DNA of 64,000 bases, from NCBI RefSeq assembly GCF_040954645.1, contig NC_092810.1:13006377-13070376 (forward strand), written 5' to 3'. Position 1 is the first letter of the stretch. Each line of letters opens with the position of its first letter. Made by a program: the position numbers and the translations under genes. Origin of the DNA: Diabrotica undecimpunctata (Eukaryota > Arthropoda > Insecta > Coleoptera > Chrysomelidae). The notes under the pieces were generated by a model. The model was not told the DNA's origin, ran no database searches, and saw nothing but the letters and a program-made list of their open reading frames with translations. Positions 1 to 10,489 of the stretch are shown one piece after another.

Positions 1-2
1 AT

Positions 3-251
3 GACAGTACTAAAGCAAAAAAGTACAATGGATTTGCAGCAAACTATGCCTTTGTCAAAAATAACAACATCCGAAGCTTTTATTTTCCCCAAATATGGTT
101 GTATAACTTGGGTATCCATGTTGTGACAATAAATGGACAAAGATCTGTTTTTCAAATATGGACAAAGGATGTAGCAGGTAGAGGTCATTCTAAAATTGAA
201 AGCTTGTGGAATTTAAAAGCTCCGATACAGCAAAAATGTCAACGAAAATAG
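3..251 (+). pseudogene. Open-frame fragment of a transposase-like insect repeat protein (5' end outside window)
   Basis: An uninterrupted 83-codon frame runs in from the window edge to a TAG at 249-251. The middle (about codons 26-58) reads FYFPQIWLYNLGIH, then an acidic/Gly-rich DVAGRGH segment. I recall this pattern from uncharacterised, transposase-like proteins that are multicopy in insect genomes, but I cannot name the family. No start codon is visible and the reading stops at the TAG. It is probably the relic of a mobile element, but a host exon continuing off the window cannot be excluded. Confidence 0.35.
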
Positions 252-539
252 TATTTGTTTGGAAAAGTATCAAGACTGATTTAAATATTTTATTTTTAAT
301 ATTCAAAATATGACCTTATTTAGTTTTAAATCTTTTATTCAATCATAGTATATTAGCTAAGTATAATATGGCTTTAGTTCATCCTTTAAATTCTCGAACT
401 CAAATTGGCTGATTAATTATTGTCAAGTTCTGAGAATTCACTTGTCTGAAAACAACATGTTTTTGGGAAACATTTATCAACCCAAACACGTCAGAGTCCT
501 TAAGGAAACGTACCCATTCTTTGTGTAGAAAATTTAAAA

Positions 540-716
540 AGCCACCTTAAGCTTAATTTACGGCTATTCACGGAGGTCCTAAGAACAGAAGAACCACCCC
601 AATGGATTCGCGTACATACATATTTTGTTTCGTATGATCGGCCACTCTACAACAACCTCTCATCGTGGACAGAAGCAAAAACCAGCATCGGGTGTGCATC
701 CCATTTTTATCCTTAG
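540..716 (+). other. Unrecognised open frame followed by a splice-donor-like site
   Basis: A frame of about 55 codons contains TEEPPQWIRVHTYFVSYDRP and ends in TAG at 714-716. A good GTAAGT donor-like hexamer follows at 755-760, but it lies beyond the stop, so frame and donor do not combine into a simple coding exon. The composition is less A+T-rich than the flanks. I do not recognise the protein. The rest of 252-1090 shows nothing I can name. Confidence 0.2.
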
Positions 717-1149
717 ACCTTAGACTCCGAGCGAGGCCCAACCACAGACAAAAGGTAAGTGAATCTCCTATAGAATTGACAATAAGATATTAAATCTGCC
801 AATTGTTATTTGAATTGCATTTTATTTTACATATCTATTTACGAACATTTGCTATTTTTCGCTAATTTACTTACAAACAAATTATTTCATTTGTTCGTTA
901 TTATTATTTATCGATTATCATTTAACCAGCGACCTCATTAAGTTTTATACAAAACAGTATTATCTATTTAAAACATTTTTTTTTAATTAGTTTAACAATC
1001 ATCTCAATTTGTTACTGCTTTTGTGAATAAATAAATGATTTTTTTGTAGTCAACTCTTATATATGTATTACAGGATCCAATTTGTAAATACAATACATTT
1101 TTGAGACGGCTATCGCCGGATACCCGTTCTCCTTCAGCAATCCTCCCGG

Positions 1150-2660
1150 TCCAAGGCATGCGTTTCCTCCAAACATCTCGATTTCATCGCTCTTCTAATT
1201 CCTTCATTACATGAGCGTCGAGGTCTACCTATTTTTTTATTTTTTCAGGGGGCTTCCATCTGTGAAGTTTTTGGGGCCAACGTTCATCAGGCATTCTCAA
1301 TAGGTGTCCAAACCTTTTTAAACCTCTTCTTTCTATTCTGTCAATGACCGTTTCTGCAGCATTCATGTTATTTCTTATAAGATTCGTTGGTCTCCCTTTC
1401 CAGCCTTGATGTTCTAGCACTTCTTCTCAAATAATGTATTTCAACTGTCAACAATCTTCTCTTTAGATCTGCATTAATTGTCCATACTTCAGAGCCATAA
1501 CAAAGAACTGATTCAACCATGGTTTGCCCTACTCTTTTTTGTTCCTTTTGGAAATGTTGCGATCCCACCATAAGGAGTTAAGGCATCCTACAATTTGACA
1601 TCCCTGATTAATTCGGTGTTTAATTTCGGTTTCTCTCAAGCCGTTCTTATCAATGAGTGCACTTAAATATTAAAATTTTTGCATTTGTTTAATTTCCACG
1701 TCCTCGTCTATCAACACTTCAAATCTTGCATCTGAATCGATAACTAAATATTCTGTTTTCTTCATGCTGACTTGTAACCCCCATTTTACATTTTGTCTGT
1801 GTAGACGCTTTATCATAATTTCTAGATCATAAGAATCTTGAGCTAGGACGACTTGGTCATCCGCAAAGTTCAGGGAGAACAGTACGTCATTTCCTATGGG
1901 GATTCCCATTCCCTGGCAGTGATTTTTCCAATTTTGGAGAGTGCAAAAAAGTACATACTGCATCCTTGTCTTAGTCCTTTAGTTACTTGTATTTACTCTG
2001 ATAGTCTATTTCCGATTTTTAGGTAAGTATTGTTATCCTTGTATAAATACTTCTGTGATTATTCCTAAAAGGTATGGACTAATGCCGAGTTGTTGTAAAG
2101 CTTGCAACAATTTAAGTCTTGGAACTGTATTATACTCCTTTTCTATGTCGATACAGGCTAAATGCAATCAGTACAAGATCTACCAGGCGTAAATCCACTT
2201 TGGTCTTCGCTAATTAGATGTCCTACATCATCTTGTATATTTTCATTTATTATTTTTTCAAATAATCTCCCGAAAGTAGACAGGACACTTAATCCTCTGT
2301 AGCAGTTAGGATCTTTTCGATTACCCTTTTTAAAGATGAACGCTTGGTAAGCGGTTTTAAATTCAGATGATACTTTAATTTGTTGGAGCATTGAATCATT
2401 AGAAAACTTATTCGTTCTATTAGGAGTGGACCTCCTGCTTTAAGTAACTCTAAAGCTATGTTGCCAGGACCTGGAGATCGCTCGTTTTTTATTTTAATTA
2501 ACGCAGTACGGATCTCGTTGTTAGTATTATTAATGTTACTATTTGTTTGTCTTTCCATACTGTGTTCCTCTCCCATATATTCCAATCTGGACTCTTGGAG
2601 TAAATTTTTATAGTGATTTTCCCACTTTTCTATAAGAGTTAAGTTCAAAGTTTTCCTTTG
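1150..2660 (-). pseudogene. Reverse transcriptase and C-terminal tail relic of the RTE-like element
   Basis: Recognisable minus-strand pieces in order are the finger region KNERSPGPGNIALELLKAGG (about 2450-2520), FKKGNRKDPNCYRGLSVLST with SGFTPGRSCTD (about 2158-2345), the catalytic box FADDQVVLAQD (about 1845-1880) and the tail KRFGHLLRMPDERWPQ (about 1275-1325) with a GRPRRS-like basic stretch (about 1225). The catalytic Asp pair is still readable. Several stops and frame changes separate the pieces. Confidence 0.8.
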
Positions 2661-2879
2661 ATATGTTATTCTATTGCTAGATGTTTTATTTGTTACCCAT
2701 TTTTTATTATATTTTTTTTTTCTTGTATCATTTCTTTAACGTTTTCTGTCATCCATGGTGATTCGTGGTGTATTTTGTCGTTGTTCTCTGTTCCTAATAC
2801 TACGTAAGCAATTTTTTTATTATTGTTTTGAGGTTGTTGTATTCTTGTTCTACATCCGTATTTATTTTTATCTCATTTA

Positions 2880-3790
2880 GTTCCTTTTCTAATCTAGATT
2901 GAAAAAGATGTTTAATGTTGGAATAGAAGGTGCAATTTATATTTCTCCGTTTTGTACTGTGTAGTATTGTTTCTCTCACTTTCCGTGTTCTGTTTGTAGT
3001 ATTGTTTAAAGTTGCACAAAAGATTAGCTAAAAGAAAGTAATGATTTGTCCCACAGTTAGATTCTCTTTTTACTCTGCAGCTTTGGCACTTAAATTTTGA
3101 TTTCTATCTCATTATTATAATATAGTCTATGATAGACTTCTATTGGAGTAAAGGTCGTTCCCAAGTGTATTTATGAATACCTTTATGTTGGAATCGGGTA
3201 TTCATTATTTTTAAACCAAAAAGTTGACAGAACTCAATTAAGCTGTCCCCTAAACTATGTTTAACTATTTCTCCGTGCCGTTTTACCACGTCATCGTCTA
3301 TTTCAGAACCTACTTTGGCATTTAGGTTTTCTAACAGTATTATTTCTTTATGACTTTTTATTTTATTACAAATAGGTGATAACTCTTCATAAAAGGAATC
3401 TTTAACTTATTGATTTGAATCGTCTTTTGGCGCATAGACTCCAACAACTATTGTTTCGATGCCGCACAATATGACAGTCATTGTCAGAATTCTATCCGAG
3501 ATGTACGCAGTTTTTATATATTGCTTAAACGATTTTTTTTTATAAGAATTAAAACCCCTGATTTACCGTGTACGTGTTTCTCGACTCATGACTATATATG
3601 AATGCAATCTTTAATCTATTCATTTCCTAGGCCTTCCTTTTTGGTTCCAAAGAGGACTATGATTTCATTATAGTCATAGACATATATATTATATTCCATT
3701 TTTTACTTCGTCATTACAGTTAAAATTTCAATTGTCTTATAAGTCATGCCTTTAGTGTTCCAAGTACCAATTTTCAAAGTCCTTTTCTTT
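2880..3790 (-). pseudogene. Endonuclease domain relic of the RTE-like element
   Basis: Minus-strand translation gives LKIGTWNTKGM (about 3744-3783), the N-terminal strand of exonuclease-endonuclease-phosphatase folds that nick target DNA. Downstream are VVGVYAPKDDSN (about 3412-3455) and ENLNAKVGSEIDD (about 3296-3330). All three are in the expected order for the endonuclease that starts target-primed reverse transcription. The frames are broken between motifs, so no active protein is expected. Confidence 0.75.
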
Positions 3791-3964
3791 GCCAGGTATC
3801 TTCATCGTAAGTTTAAATCCATATTCCAAGGCTCGGCGTTAGAATTTTTAGTCAAAAGAGTTTTTTTCATATGATGAGGGACTGGCCCGTCGCTCCAACC
3901 ACCAAGCTTGGAGGACCAGGATTTTCTCTTCGACATGTTCCAGTTTTAAAGCGCCAGAAACTCG

Positions 3965-5360
3965 CCTGTCATCATCTCTATCCTACTATATAACGCACAT
4001 GCATTGTACGCCATATAGAAAACTGTTTATTTCGGTAATTGATCTATCTTTTTGGTACTTGGTAATAATAAAAGAAGGTGTTATGTACATTTTTGTTAAA
4101 AAAAGAAAGGGAAACTCATAATATTAATATACTGAATATATACCAAAAGACTGATGTTTCATCATAAACACCATAATGTAATAGTTCCAATGTTTTTAAT
4201 AATCATTGACTAAAATTTGATTATCTTGAAAATTAATGTTTGTAACTTTCTTTCTCTTGGCCTTTCAGTTAAAATCCTTGTATTCATACAAACACGTTTA
4301 ATTCAACAAACAAATGACCAATGTCCACAAAAACAGAAAATGCGAGCTTTTCTGTAGTTTTATTCATACATAGATTATAATGTATATCTATCTTCTCTTT
4401 TTCTTTTTGTCGCCGTTTTTTTTAAGAGATTAATTTTCGTAATACTACCGTCATCTTAACTTGGTTCATCTAGTTGTAAGAAAAAGGACAAAGCCCGAAA
4501 ATCATGTTTAAATTAAAAAGATTTCTTGTATTTTCTTAGATTAAACCAATTTTAAAACTTTTCTTTCTTGTTAAGAAGATTAAGTGAATACTCAGGGCAC
4601 ATTTTTAATGCACTTATAAAAAATTAAAACTAATTAACAAAACCAACCACAGCGGAACTGTTCTCTGACACAGATTTAAATTGCTTCTCTTTTATATATT
4701 CCGCCGAGATATATATATTCATTTAGCTTTAATTTTCAAAAGCTTGTTAATTTTAGAAAGATCCAAATAATATTTAAATTCAATTGCAAAAAAAGTATAT
4801 TACCACTTTTAGTAATAAAAAGTAGTTTTTAAACCTTACATGAGCAACGTATTAAAAATATTAATACAGTCTATTCCATGAATATGCTATTGTTTTGAAC
4901 TTAGTATGAAACAATCGATTTAAAAGGTCATCTCAGTGTATGAATTTTAACAAACACCTCTCTCAATGTAGCAATAATCTACAGCCCACCTAGACATCAT
5001 ATTTCAAGCGAAGAGAATCATGATTTCATACAAAATCTTGGAGTCAAATTCATAGTACCAGGTAAAATGTGTTAGCCGGATAAGGGTTAAACAATAATGA
5101 ATATCATTTAACAAAATAACTCAAGATACTTATCAACGGGAGAACCACATACTGGCCTACAGACCCCAACAAAATACTGATTTGGTAGATTTTACTATAA
5201 TAAAAGGGATAGCTGACAAGCTGACATCCATAGTGCAACAGAGTCAAACTTGATTTAACATCAGACTACAGCACAATAATAATAACTTTAAGCAGACACG
5301 TAATATGGACACTATCACCACCCAAACTTCTAACTAAAGATAACAACAAATTGTTAAAGG
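3965..5360. other. A+T-rich stretch with no recognised gene
   Basis: No open frame longer than noise, no domain wording and no terminal repeats were seen. It separates the RTE-like element from the hammerhead array. Confidence 0.5.
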
Positions 5361-5374
5361 TATGTCAATTTAAT
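5361..5374 (+). repeat. Target-site duplication, left copy of the hammerhead array
   Basis: The 14-mer TATGTCAATTTAAT here is repeated exactly at 7051-7064, immediately flanking the repeat array. This marks the whole 1.68-kb block as a single insertion rather than locally amplified satellite. The length suits target-primed reverse transcription. Confidence 0.9.
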
Positions 5375-5413
5375 AAAAAAGACAGAAAAGATTTGATTTC
5401 ACGTTCAAAGCGT

Positions 5414-5465
5414 CTATGTATCTATTGATACGTATTTCGACTTAAAAAGTCTCATCAGAATAGCC
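5414..5465 (-). ncRNA. Hammerhead ribozyme, unit 1 (outer stem I lost)
   Basis: On the minus strand the core CUGAUGA, a 5-bp stem II (GACUU/AAGUC, loop UUU) and GAAA are intact. The self-complementary AUACGUAU (stem III), cleavage site UC and inner stem I (CUAUU/AAUAG) are also intact. A 10-bp deletion removes the outer half of stem I (CUAUG) that the other units have, so tertiary stabilisation is probably weaker. Confidence 0.7.
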
Positions 5466-5805
5466 GTTCTTAACGTGAAAAATAATCTTCTCTGTCTTAT
5501 TGGAAGTAACAATAACATGACTTCGTTATGGACGCAATAGCGACATCTGATAGAAAAATCGGCAAGATAGTTTCGAAACAAATTCGGATTTCTGCTTTAA
5601 TCTGGAGCCTTCTAAAAATTGCAAGACATGGCCAGACGATGATAAAGGTATTAAAAAGGAGACATGGGGAATCTAAAATTTGCATTCCACGACATGTCTA
5701 TTCATCTAGGCTGAAATCCTAACGAATTTGTTTCTCGTACTCATACAGAGTAGATCCGAATAAAATGAAAAAGACAGAAAAGATTTGATTTCACGTTCAA
5801 AGCGT

Positions 5806-5865
5806 CTATGTATCTATTGATACGTATTTCGACTTAAAAAGTCTCATCAGAATAGTTATTCATAG
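5806..5865 (-). ncRNA. Hammerhead ribozyme, unit 2 (complete)
   Basis: Read 5'->3' on the minus strand: CUAUG, internal loop, CUAUU, CUGAUGA, stem II GACUU-UUU-AAGUC, GAAA, then palindrome AUACGUAU with C as cleavage base, AAUAG, loop AUA, CAUAG. Stem I is therefore two 5-bp helices around an internal loop, and all invariant core positions are present. The palindromic stem III without a loop implies cleavage as a dimer, as described for newt and PLE hammerheads. Confidence 0.85.
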
Positions 5866-6207
5866 CCGTTCTTAACGTGAAAAATAATTTTCTCTGTCTT
5901 ATTAGAAGTAACAATAACATGACTTCGTTATGGACGCAATAGCGACATCTGATAGAAAAATCGGTAAGATAGTTTCGAAACAAATTCAGATTTGTGCTTT
6001 AATCTGGAGCCTTCTAAAAATTGCAAGACATGGCCAGACGATGATAAAGATATTAAAAAGGAGACATGGGGAATCTAAAATTTGCATTCCACGACATGTC
6101 TATTCATCTAGGCTGAAATCCTAACGAATTTGTTTCTCGTACTCATACAGAGTAGATCCGAATAAAATGAAAAAGACAGAAAAGATTTGATTTCACGTTC
6201 AAAGCGT

Positions 6208-6267
6208 CTATGTATCTATTGGTACGTATTTCGACTTAAAAAGTCTCATCAGAATAGTTATTCATAG
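6208..6267 (-). ncRNA. Hammerhead ribozyme, unit 3 (cleavage-site variant)
   Basis: Same fold as unit 2, but the stem III segment reads UACGUACC instead of UACGUAUC. This changes the conserved U next to the cleavage base (position 16.1) to C and breaks the A-U closing pair and the palindrome. The copy is probably slow or inactive. CUGAUGA, stem II and GAAA are unchanged. Confidence 0.7.
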
Positions 6268-6737
6268 CCGTTCTTAACGTGAAAAATAATCTTCTCTGTC
6301 TTATTAGAAGTAACAATAACATGACTTCGTTATGGACGCAATAGCGACATCTGATAGAAAAATCGGTAAGATAGTTTCGAAACAAATTCAGATTTCTGCT
6401 TTAATCTGGAGCCTTCTAAAAATTGCAAGACATGGCCAGACGATGATAAAGATATTAAAAAGGAGACATGGGGAATCTAAAATGTGCATTCCACGACATG
6501 TCTATTCATCTAGGCAGAAATATTTATCCTTTATCCTTTATCCTTTTTAATATCTTTATCATCGTCTGGCCATGTCTTGCAATTTTTAGAAGGCTCCAGA
6601 TTAAAGCAGAAATCTGAATTTGTTTCGAAACTATCTTACCGATTTTTCTATCAGATGTCGCTATTGCGTCCATAACGAAGTCATGTTATTGTTACTTCTA
6701 ATAAGACAGAGAAGATTATTTTTCACGTTAAGAACGG

Positions 6738-6797
6738 CTATGAATAACTATTCTGATGAGACTTTTTAAGTCGAAATACGTATCAATAGATACATAG
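6738..6797 (+). ncRNA. Hammerhead ribozyme in the inverted unit (complete)
   Basis: Plus-strand copy with every element of the unit-2 ribozyme: outer and inner stem I helices (CUAUG/CAUAG and CUAUU/AAUAG), CUGAUGA, 5-bp stem II, GAAA, AUACGUAU and cleavage base C. It shows that the two halves of the array point outward from the junction near 6.53 kb. Confidence 0.85.
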
Positions 6798-7050
6798 ACG
6801 CTTTGAACGTGAAATCAAATCTTTTCTGTCTTTTTCATTTTATTCGGATCTACTCTGTATGAGTACGAGAAACAAATTCGTTAGGATTTCTGCCTAGACG
6901 AATAGACATGTCGTGGAATGCAAATTTTAGATTCCCCATGTCTCCTTTTTAATATCTTTATCATCGTCTGGCCATGTCTTGCAATTTTTAGAAGGCTCCA
7001 GATTAAAGCAGAAATCTGAATTTGTTTCGAAACTATCTTACCGATTTTTG

Positions 7051-7064
7051 TATGTCAATTTAAT
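7051..7064 (+). repeat. Target-site duplication, right copy of the hammerhead array
   Basis: Exact repeat of the 14-mer at 5361-5374. Confidence 0.9.
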
Positions 7065-8150
7065 TAACAAATTTAATGTGTTTGTTGTTGAAAACAATTA
7101 ATGCGCATGTGAGTTACCTATATCTAAATTTTTCTAGTATTTACTTATGTATAATCAATCTACAGTGGTCAGTCAAGTGCAAAAAACCTTAAATATTGCT
7201 TACACACAAATAAAGAGTCTTTTTAAATCGAAACCAATGCGCTATTAAGAGGAAACAAATCGCTAATCTCCTAAAGGTGTTGACAAGGTATGCAACAAAT
7301 ATGAAAAGCCATGATTGATAAGAGCAATTTCTTTGAACCATAGAGGTAAAAAAACCGTTTCGCAATCCTGAATTAGACGAAAAATAACTAAAGACTCTAA
7401 AGATCTCTACTCTTTGCGTAGCTTTTAATCTAATCCAACTTTTAAGTACAGCGAGAACTTTTGAAGACATGCAATAATTAATGGGATTCTAGATAAACTC
7501 CTAACGCAACCCTTATTCTCAGGTATTACCGCGACCTTTTGGGGCTATATTTTCGCGTTTTAGTGTTAATAAAATCAATGAAGTGTTGAAACTTTCCTAA
7601 AGTTGTTGCATAATGTTTTACGTCAGTCAACTTGATGTTTATCATTGAGTTAAGTACCTGGTAATTGCGTTAGCTCAACTTTGGAGAAGCTTTTTCTTTT
7701 TAAACTTCAGACACTTTTGCACAAGTTTTATGTTATTAACAGGGTATTTTTGCTGAAAGATGTATGAGTGTACGATGTGGTGAAATAAAACCCTTGGAAA
7801 TTAATTCATTTTTATTAAGGAAGACTAATGTAGGGATACATTAGATTTAGCTTATAAATCTTGAAATTAAATACTTTTTGTTTTAAGACACATGTTTTAG
7901 GACAAAAATATCTAAATTGTTTGCTTCACGTGATTTTATTCTTAGGCGAGGCAATGAAGCACTGAAAAGTCCTAAACATACTAATTTTCCGCAGCAAGAC
8001 GAATATCATACTTTATTATCCATATACTTTCTTTTCCGCGCTCTTAGTATTTCCTTTACTTTTTTTCTCTTGTTTTTCTAATTGCAATTTCTTTAATCTC
8101 AAATCTGATATTTTTTTAACTTTGTTTTATATTCGTCATCTAACACTGGT
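7065..8150. other. No recognised gene
   Basis: A 93-codon minus-strand frame (7189-7470) has no domain I recognise. The plus strand over 7.2-7.5 kb has weak coding-like texture with stops and may be very old transposase debris, but I cannot support a family. Confidence 0.35.
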
Positions 8151-8159
8151 TTTTTCTTT

Positions 8160-9738
8160 GGGTGCTCGATCTATTTAACATCTGTCGTTCTACCTACCAA
8201 ATTCCAAAACTGTGGCGTAAATCAAAAGTAGTAGCCCTTCTGAAACCTGGGAAAGACCCTGAACTACCGAGTAGCTACCGTCCGATATCTCTGCTATGAC
8301 ATTTGTATAAATTGTATGAACGCCTCATTTTAAACCGCATCCAGGAAAAATTTGATGCAAAACTAATCCCACAACAAGCAGGCTTCAGACCAGGTAAATC
8401 ATGCACAGGCCAAGTGCTAAACCTAACAGAATACATAGAGGAGGGATTTGAGCAGAAAGAGATAGTCGGAGTATCCTTGAGAGACCTCACAGCGGCCTAT
8501 GATACGATAAACCACAGAACCTTGCTAACTAAGATCTAGAACACTGTGCTTGACTATGATGTAAATATCATTAGATCACTGTTGTGTAATAGACGTTTCT
8601 AGGTTTTGCTAAATGGAAAGAAGAGCAGATGGATAACCCAAAAAATAGCCTACCTCAAGGAAGCGTTCTGGCGCCGTCCTTATTTAACATCTACACCAAC
8701 GACCAACCAATGCACCCTCAGACTGAGAGTTTTGTCTACGCTGATGACCTTGGTATTGCCGTAAAGGGGAAAATACTCACACAAGTAGAGTCGACAATGG
8801 AAGAGGCTTTAAACATGATGTCAACTTACTACAAACAAAACTCATTAAAGCCAAACCCTACTAAAACCCAAGTATGTGCATTTCATCTCAACAACCAACT
8901 GGCGCATGTAAAACTGAATGTTTCTTGGGAGGAACAACGCTTGAAACATACTGATAGGCCCAAATATCTTAGAGTAGTACTACACCGGTCACTAACGTAT
9001 AAATTCAACTGTCAGAACACAAGACAAAAGGTTGCTACGAGAAACAACCTTCTCCGGAAACTTGTAGGGAGCAAGTGGGGTGAAAACCCCCAGGTATTGA
9101 AGACAACAGCTGAGGCCTTATGTTTCTCAACAGGGGAATATGCTTGTCATGTCTGGGGTAGATCTAGACACGCCCAACAAGTCACCATGGCGTTAAATGA
9201 AACATGTAGAATAATTACCGGTTGTATGAAGCCTATTCCCCTACCTCTACTGTACCGGGTAGCTGAATTCACATCACCAGACGACCGTAGATGCGCCTCA
9301 CAATATGTGGAGAAGGTCAGGCTAACTTTCGATGAAAGGCACCAATTATACGGGTTTGACGAACCGCCAGGAATCAGCCGACTTAAATCAAGGAAAAGGT
9401 TTATGAGAAATGATAGCGTCGAACCACCCGAACTGTTCCCCCTACCTCCAGAACGACCTAATGGAATGAACCTGGATTGGGGAACCTGGCGGACACTCAA
9501 TCGCATACGCACAGGCGTTGCCCCTGTAGAACAGAACCTCATTAAATGGGGCATCAAGACAGACAGCGACGCACTTTGTGAATGTGGGAAAATACAGAAC
9601 GTGGAGCGCCTGAGAGTATGCAGACTTTGCCCATCACAGTGCACCTTTGATGAGTTATGGCTCGCAAATACAAAGGGTGTAGACGTAGCCCGATATTGGG
9701 CAGAAAAACTGTACTCGGATCCAGACACGAAAAAGTAA
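8160..9738 (+). mobile_element. Jockey-type non-LTR retrotransposon, 5'-truncated ORF2 pseudogene
   Basis: The plus strand begins inside the RT with KLWRKSKVVALLKPGKDPE and SSYRPISLL, then QQAGFRPGKSCTGQ, DLTAAYDT (motif A), LPQGSVLAPSLFN (motif B) and VYADDLGIA (motif C, catalytic pair intact). A 369-codon frame (8629-9738) carries thumb and C-terminal region with LNRIRTGVAP and a Cys-rich CECG/CRLC end, as in Jockey elements. In-frame stops lie at about 8297 and 8537. No poly-A tail or TSD was defined. The antisense 222-codon frame here is a shadow. Confidence 0.85.
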
Positions 9739-10074
9739 GTAAAGTACTGGTTTTTTCTAAATATTTTTGTTCTTGGTATGTTCTTTAACGTTGTTTTCTT
9801 TATAGCGTTTGTCATTTTAAAGAACTTTTGTTGTATGTTACTTACAGTAGCAACATTTTGTTTGGCGTAAGATTTTCTTTTGATAATCCTGCACTACCTT
9901 AAATCTTCGCAGTTTTTCAAAATTAAATTTAGGTTACGCTTTCTTTTTCCATTTATGCTTTTTAATTATTGCGTATCTCATATTAATTCTAACCAAAAAA
10001 ATGATCATAATCTACGTTAGCGCCTCTGCTGCACGTTTTCATATTTGTTATTAAATTGGCGAACTTCTCTTATA

Positions 10075-10480
10075 TTAAGATGTGGTCTATTTGGTTAGTT
10101 TTTTGATCCCGAAATTTTTCACGTTTCTTTACATATATCCTTTCTCCTGAAAGACGTACTCATTATTTTCATCTCATTTTCAATTGCGGATGTAATCAAT
10201 CTGTAGCCATTATCATTTGTATTTATATGTTTACTTTTGCTCCCTGTTATGTTTTTATATATATCTTCTCTTCCAACTTTTGCATTGGCGTCGCCTATAT
10301 TAATTTTAATATCTTGTCTGAGCATTTCTTCGGGCAATGGCTCTAGTTCTTCATAAAATTCACATATTTTACTTCTTCTACTTTTTCTTCTGTTGGAGCG
10401 TTTTTATTTATCAGCGATATTATGTTCTCTTTACCTTTAATTCTAATTGCGCACATTCTTTCTTATTTTGTTACAAATCG
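10075..10480 (-). pseudogene. RTE-like endonuclease fragment
   Basis: On the minus strand the order is ENIISLINKNAPTEEKVEEVK, then INIGDANAKVGREDIYK, NTNDNGYRLI, and FRRKDICKET with a NQIDHI-like end. These are consecutive blocks of an RTE-type endonuclease (GDxNAK carries catalytic Asp/Asn residues). There is no RT on this strand next to it, so it is an isolated fragment. It is opposite in orientation to the RTE-like element that starts at 11.44 kb. Confidence 0.75.
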
Positions 10481-10489
10481 TTGTAACTG

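Larger units (their letters stand above)
1095..3960 (-). mobile_element. RTE-like non-LTR retrotransposon, decayed but nearly full length
   Basis: Read on the minus strand, this has the order apurinic-type endonuclease, reverse transcriptase and a C-terminal basic/Trp-rich tail typical of RTE-like elements. The 5' end lies near 3.96 kb, in a GC-richer leader, and the 3' end near 1.1 kb. Numerous stops and frameshifts are spread along it, so it is an old copy. I could not define a target-site duplication. The clade call rests on the endonuclease wording (GTWNTKGM, VGVYAPKDDSN, NAKVGSEID) and the C-terminal RFGHLLRM motif. Confidence 0.8.
5375..7050. mobile_element. Hammerhead-ribozyme tandem array (retrozyme-like), 402-bp monomer, head-to-head inverted
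   Basis: Three direct units start at 5376, 5768 and 6170 (periods 392 and 402 bp; the first has lost 10 bp). A junction with a short ATCCTTT triplication follows at about 6520-6548. About 1.25 units then run in inverted orientation to 7050. Each complete monomer carries one hammerhead ribozyme, transcribed leftward in the left array and rightward in the right array. Exact 14-bp duplications flank the block. Known animal retrozymes and PLE-associated repeats have this build: 170-400-bp monomers, hammerhead, TSD. The inversion could come from twin priming. The 64-codon frames inside each unit are not backed by any recognisable domain. Confidence 0.75.

Noticed and set aside
5528..6550. Three repeated 64-72-codon frames in the 402-bp units
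   Set aside because: They recur only because the monomer recurs; no domain and no codon-level conservation is visible, while the ribozyme explains the unit.
5375..7050. CRISPR-like or ordinary satellite interpretation of the repeat array
   Set aside because: Units are long, adjacent without spacers, contain a ribozyme and the block has a TSD; the genome is eukaryotic.
9147..9815. 222-codon minus-strand open frame
   Set aside because: Antisense shadow of the well-supported Jockey RT frame at 8629-9738; its translation has no domain wording.
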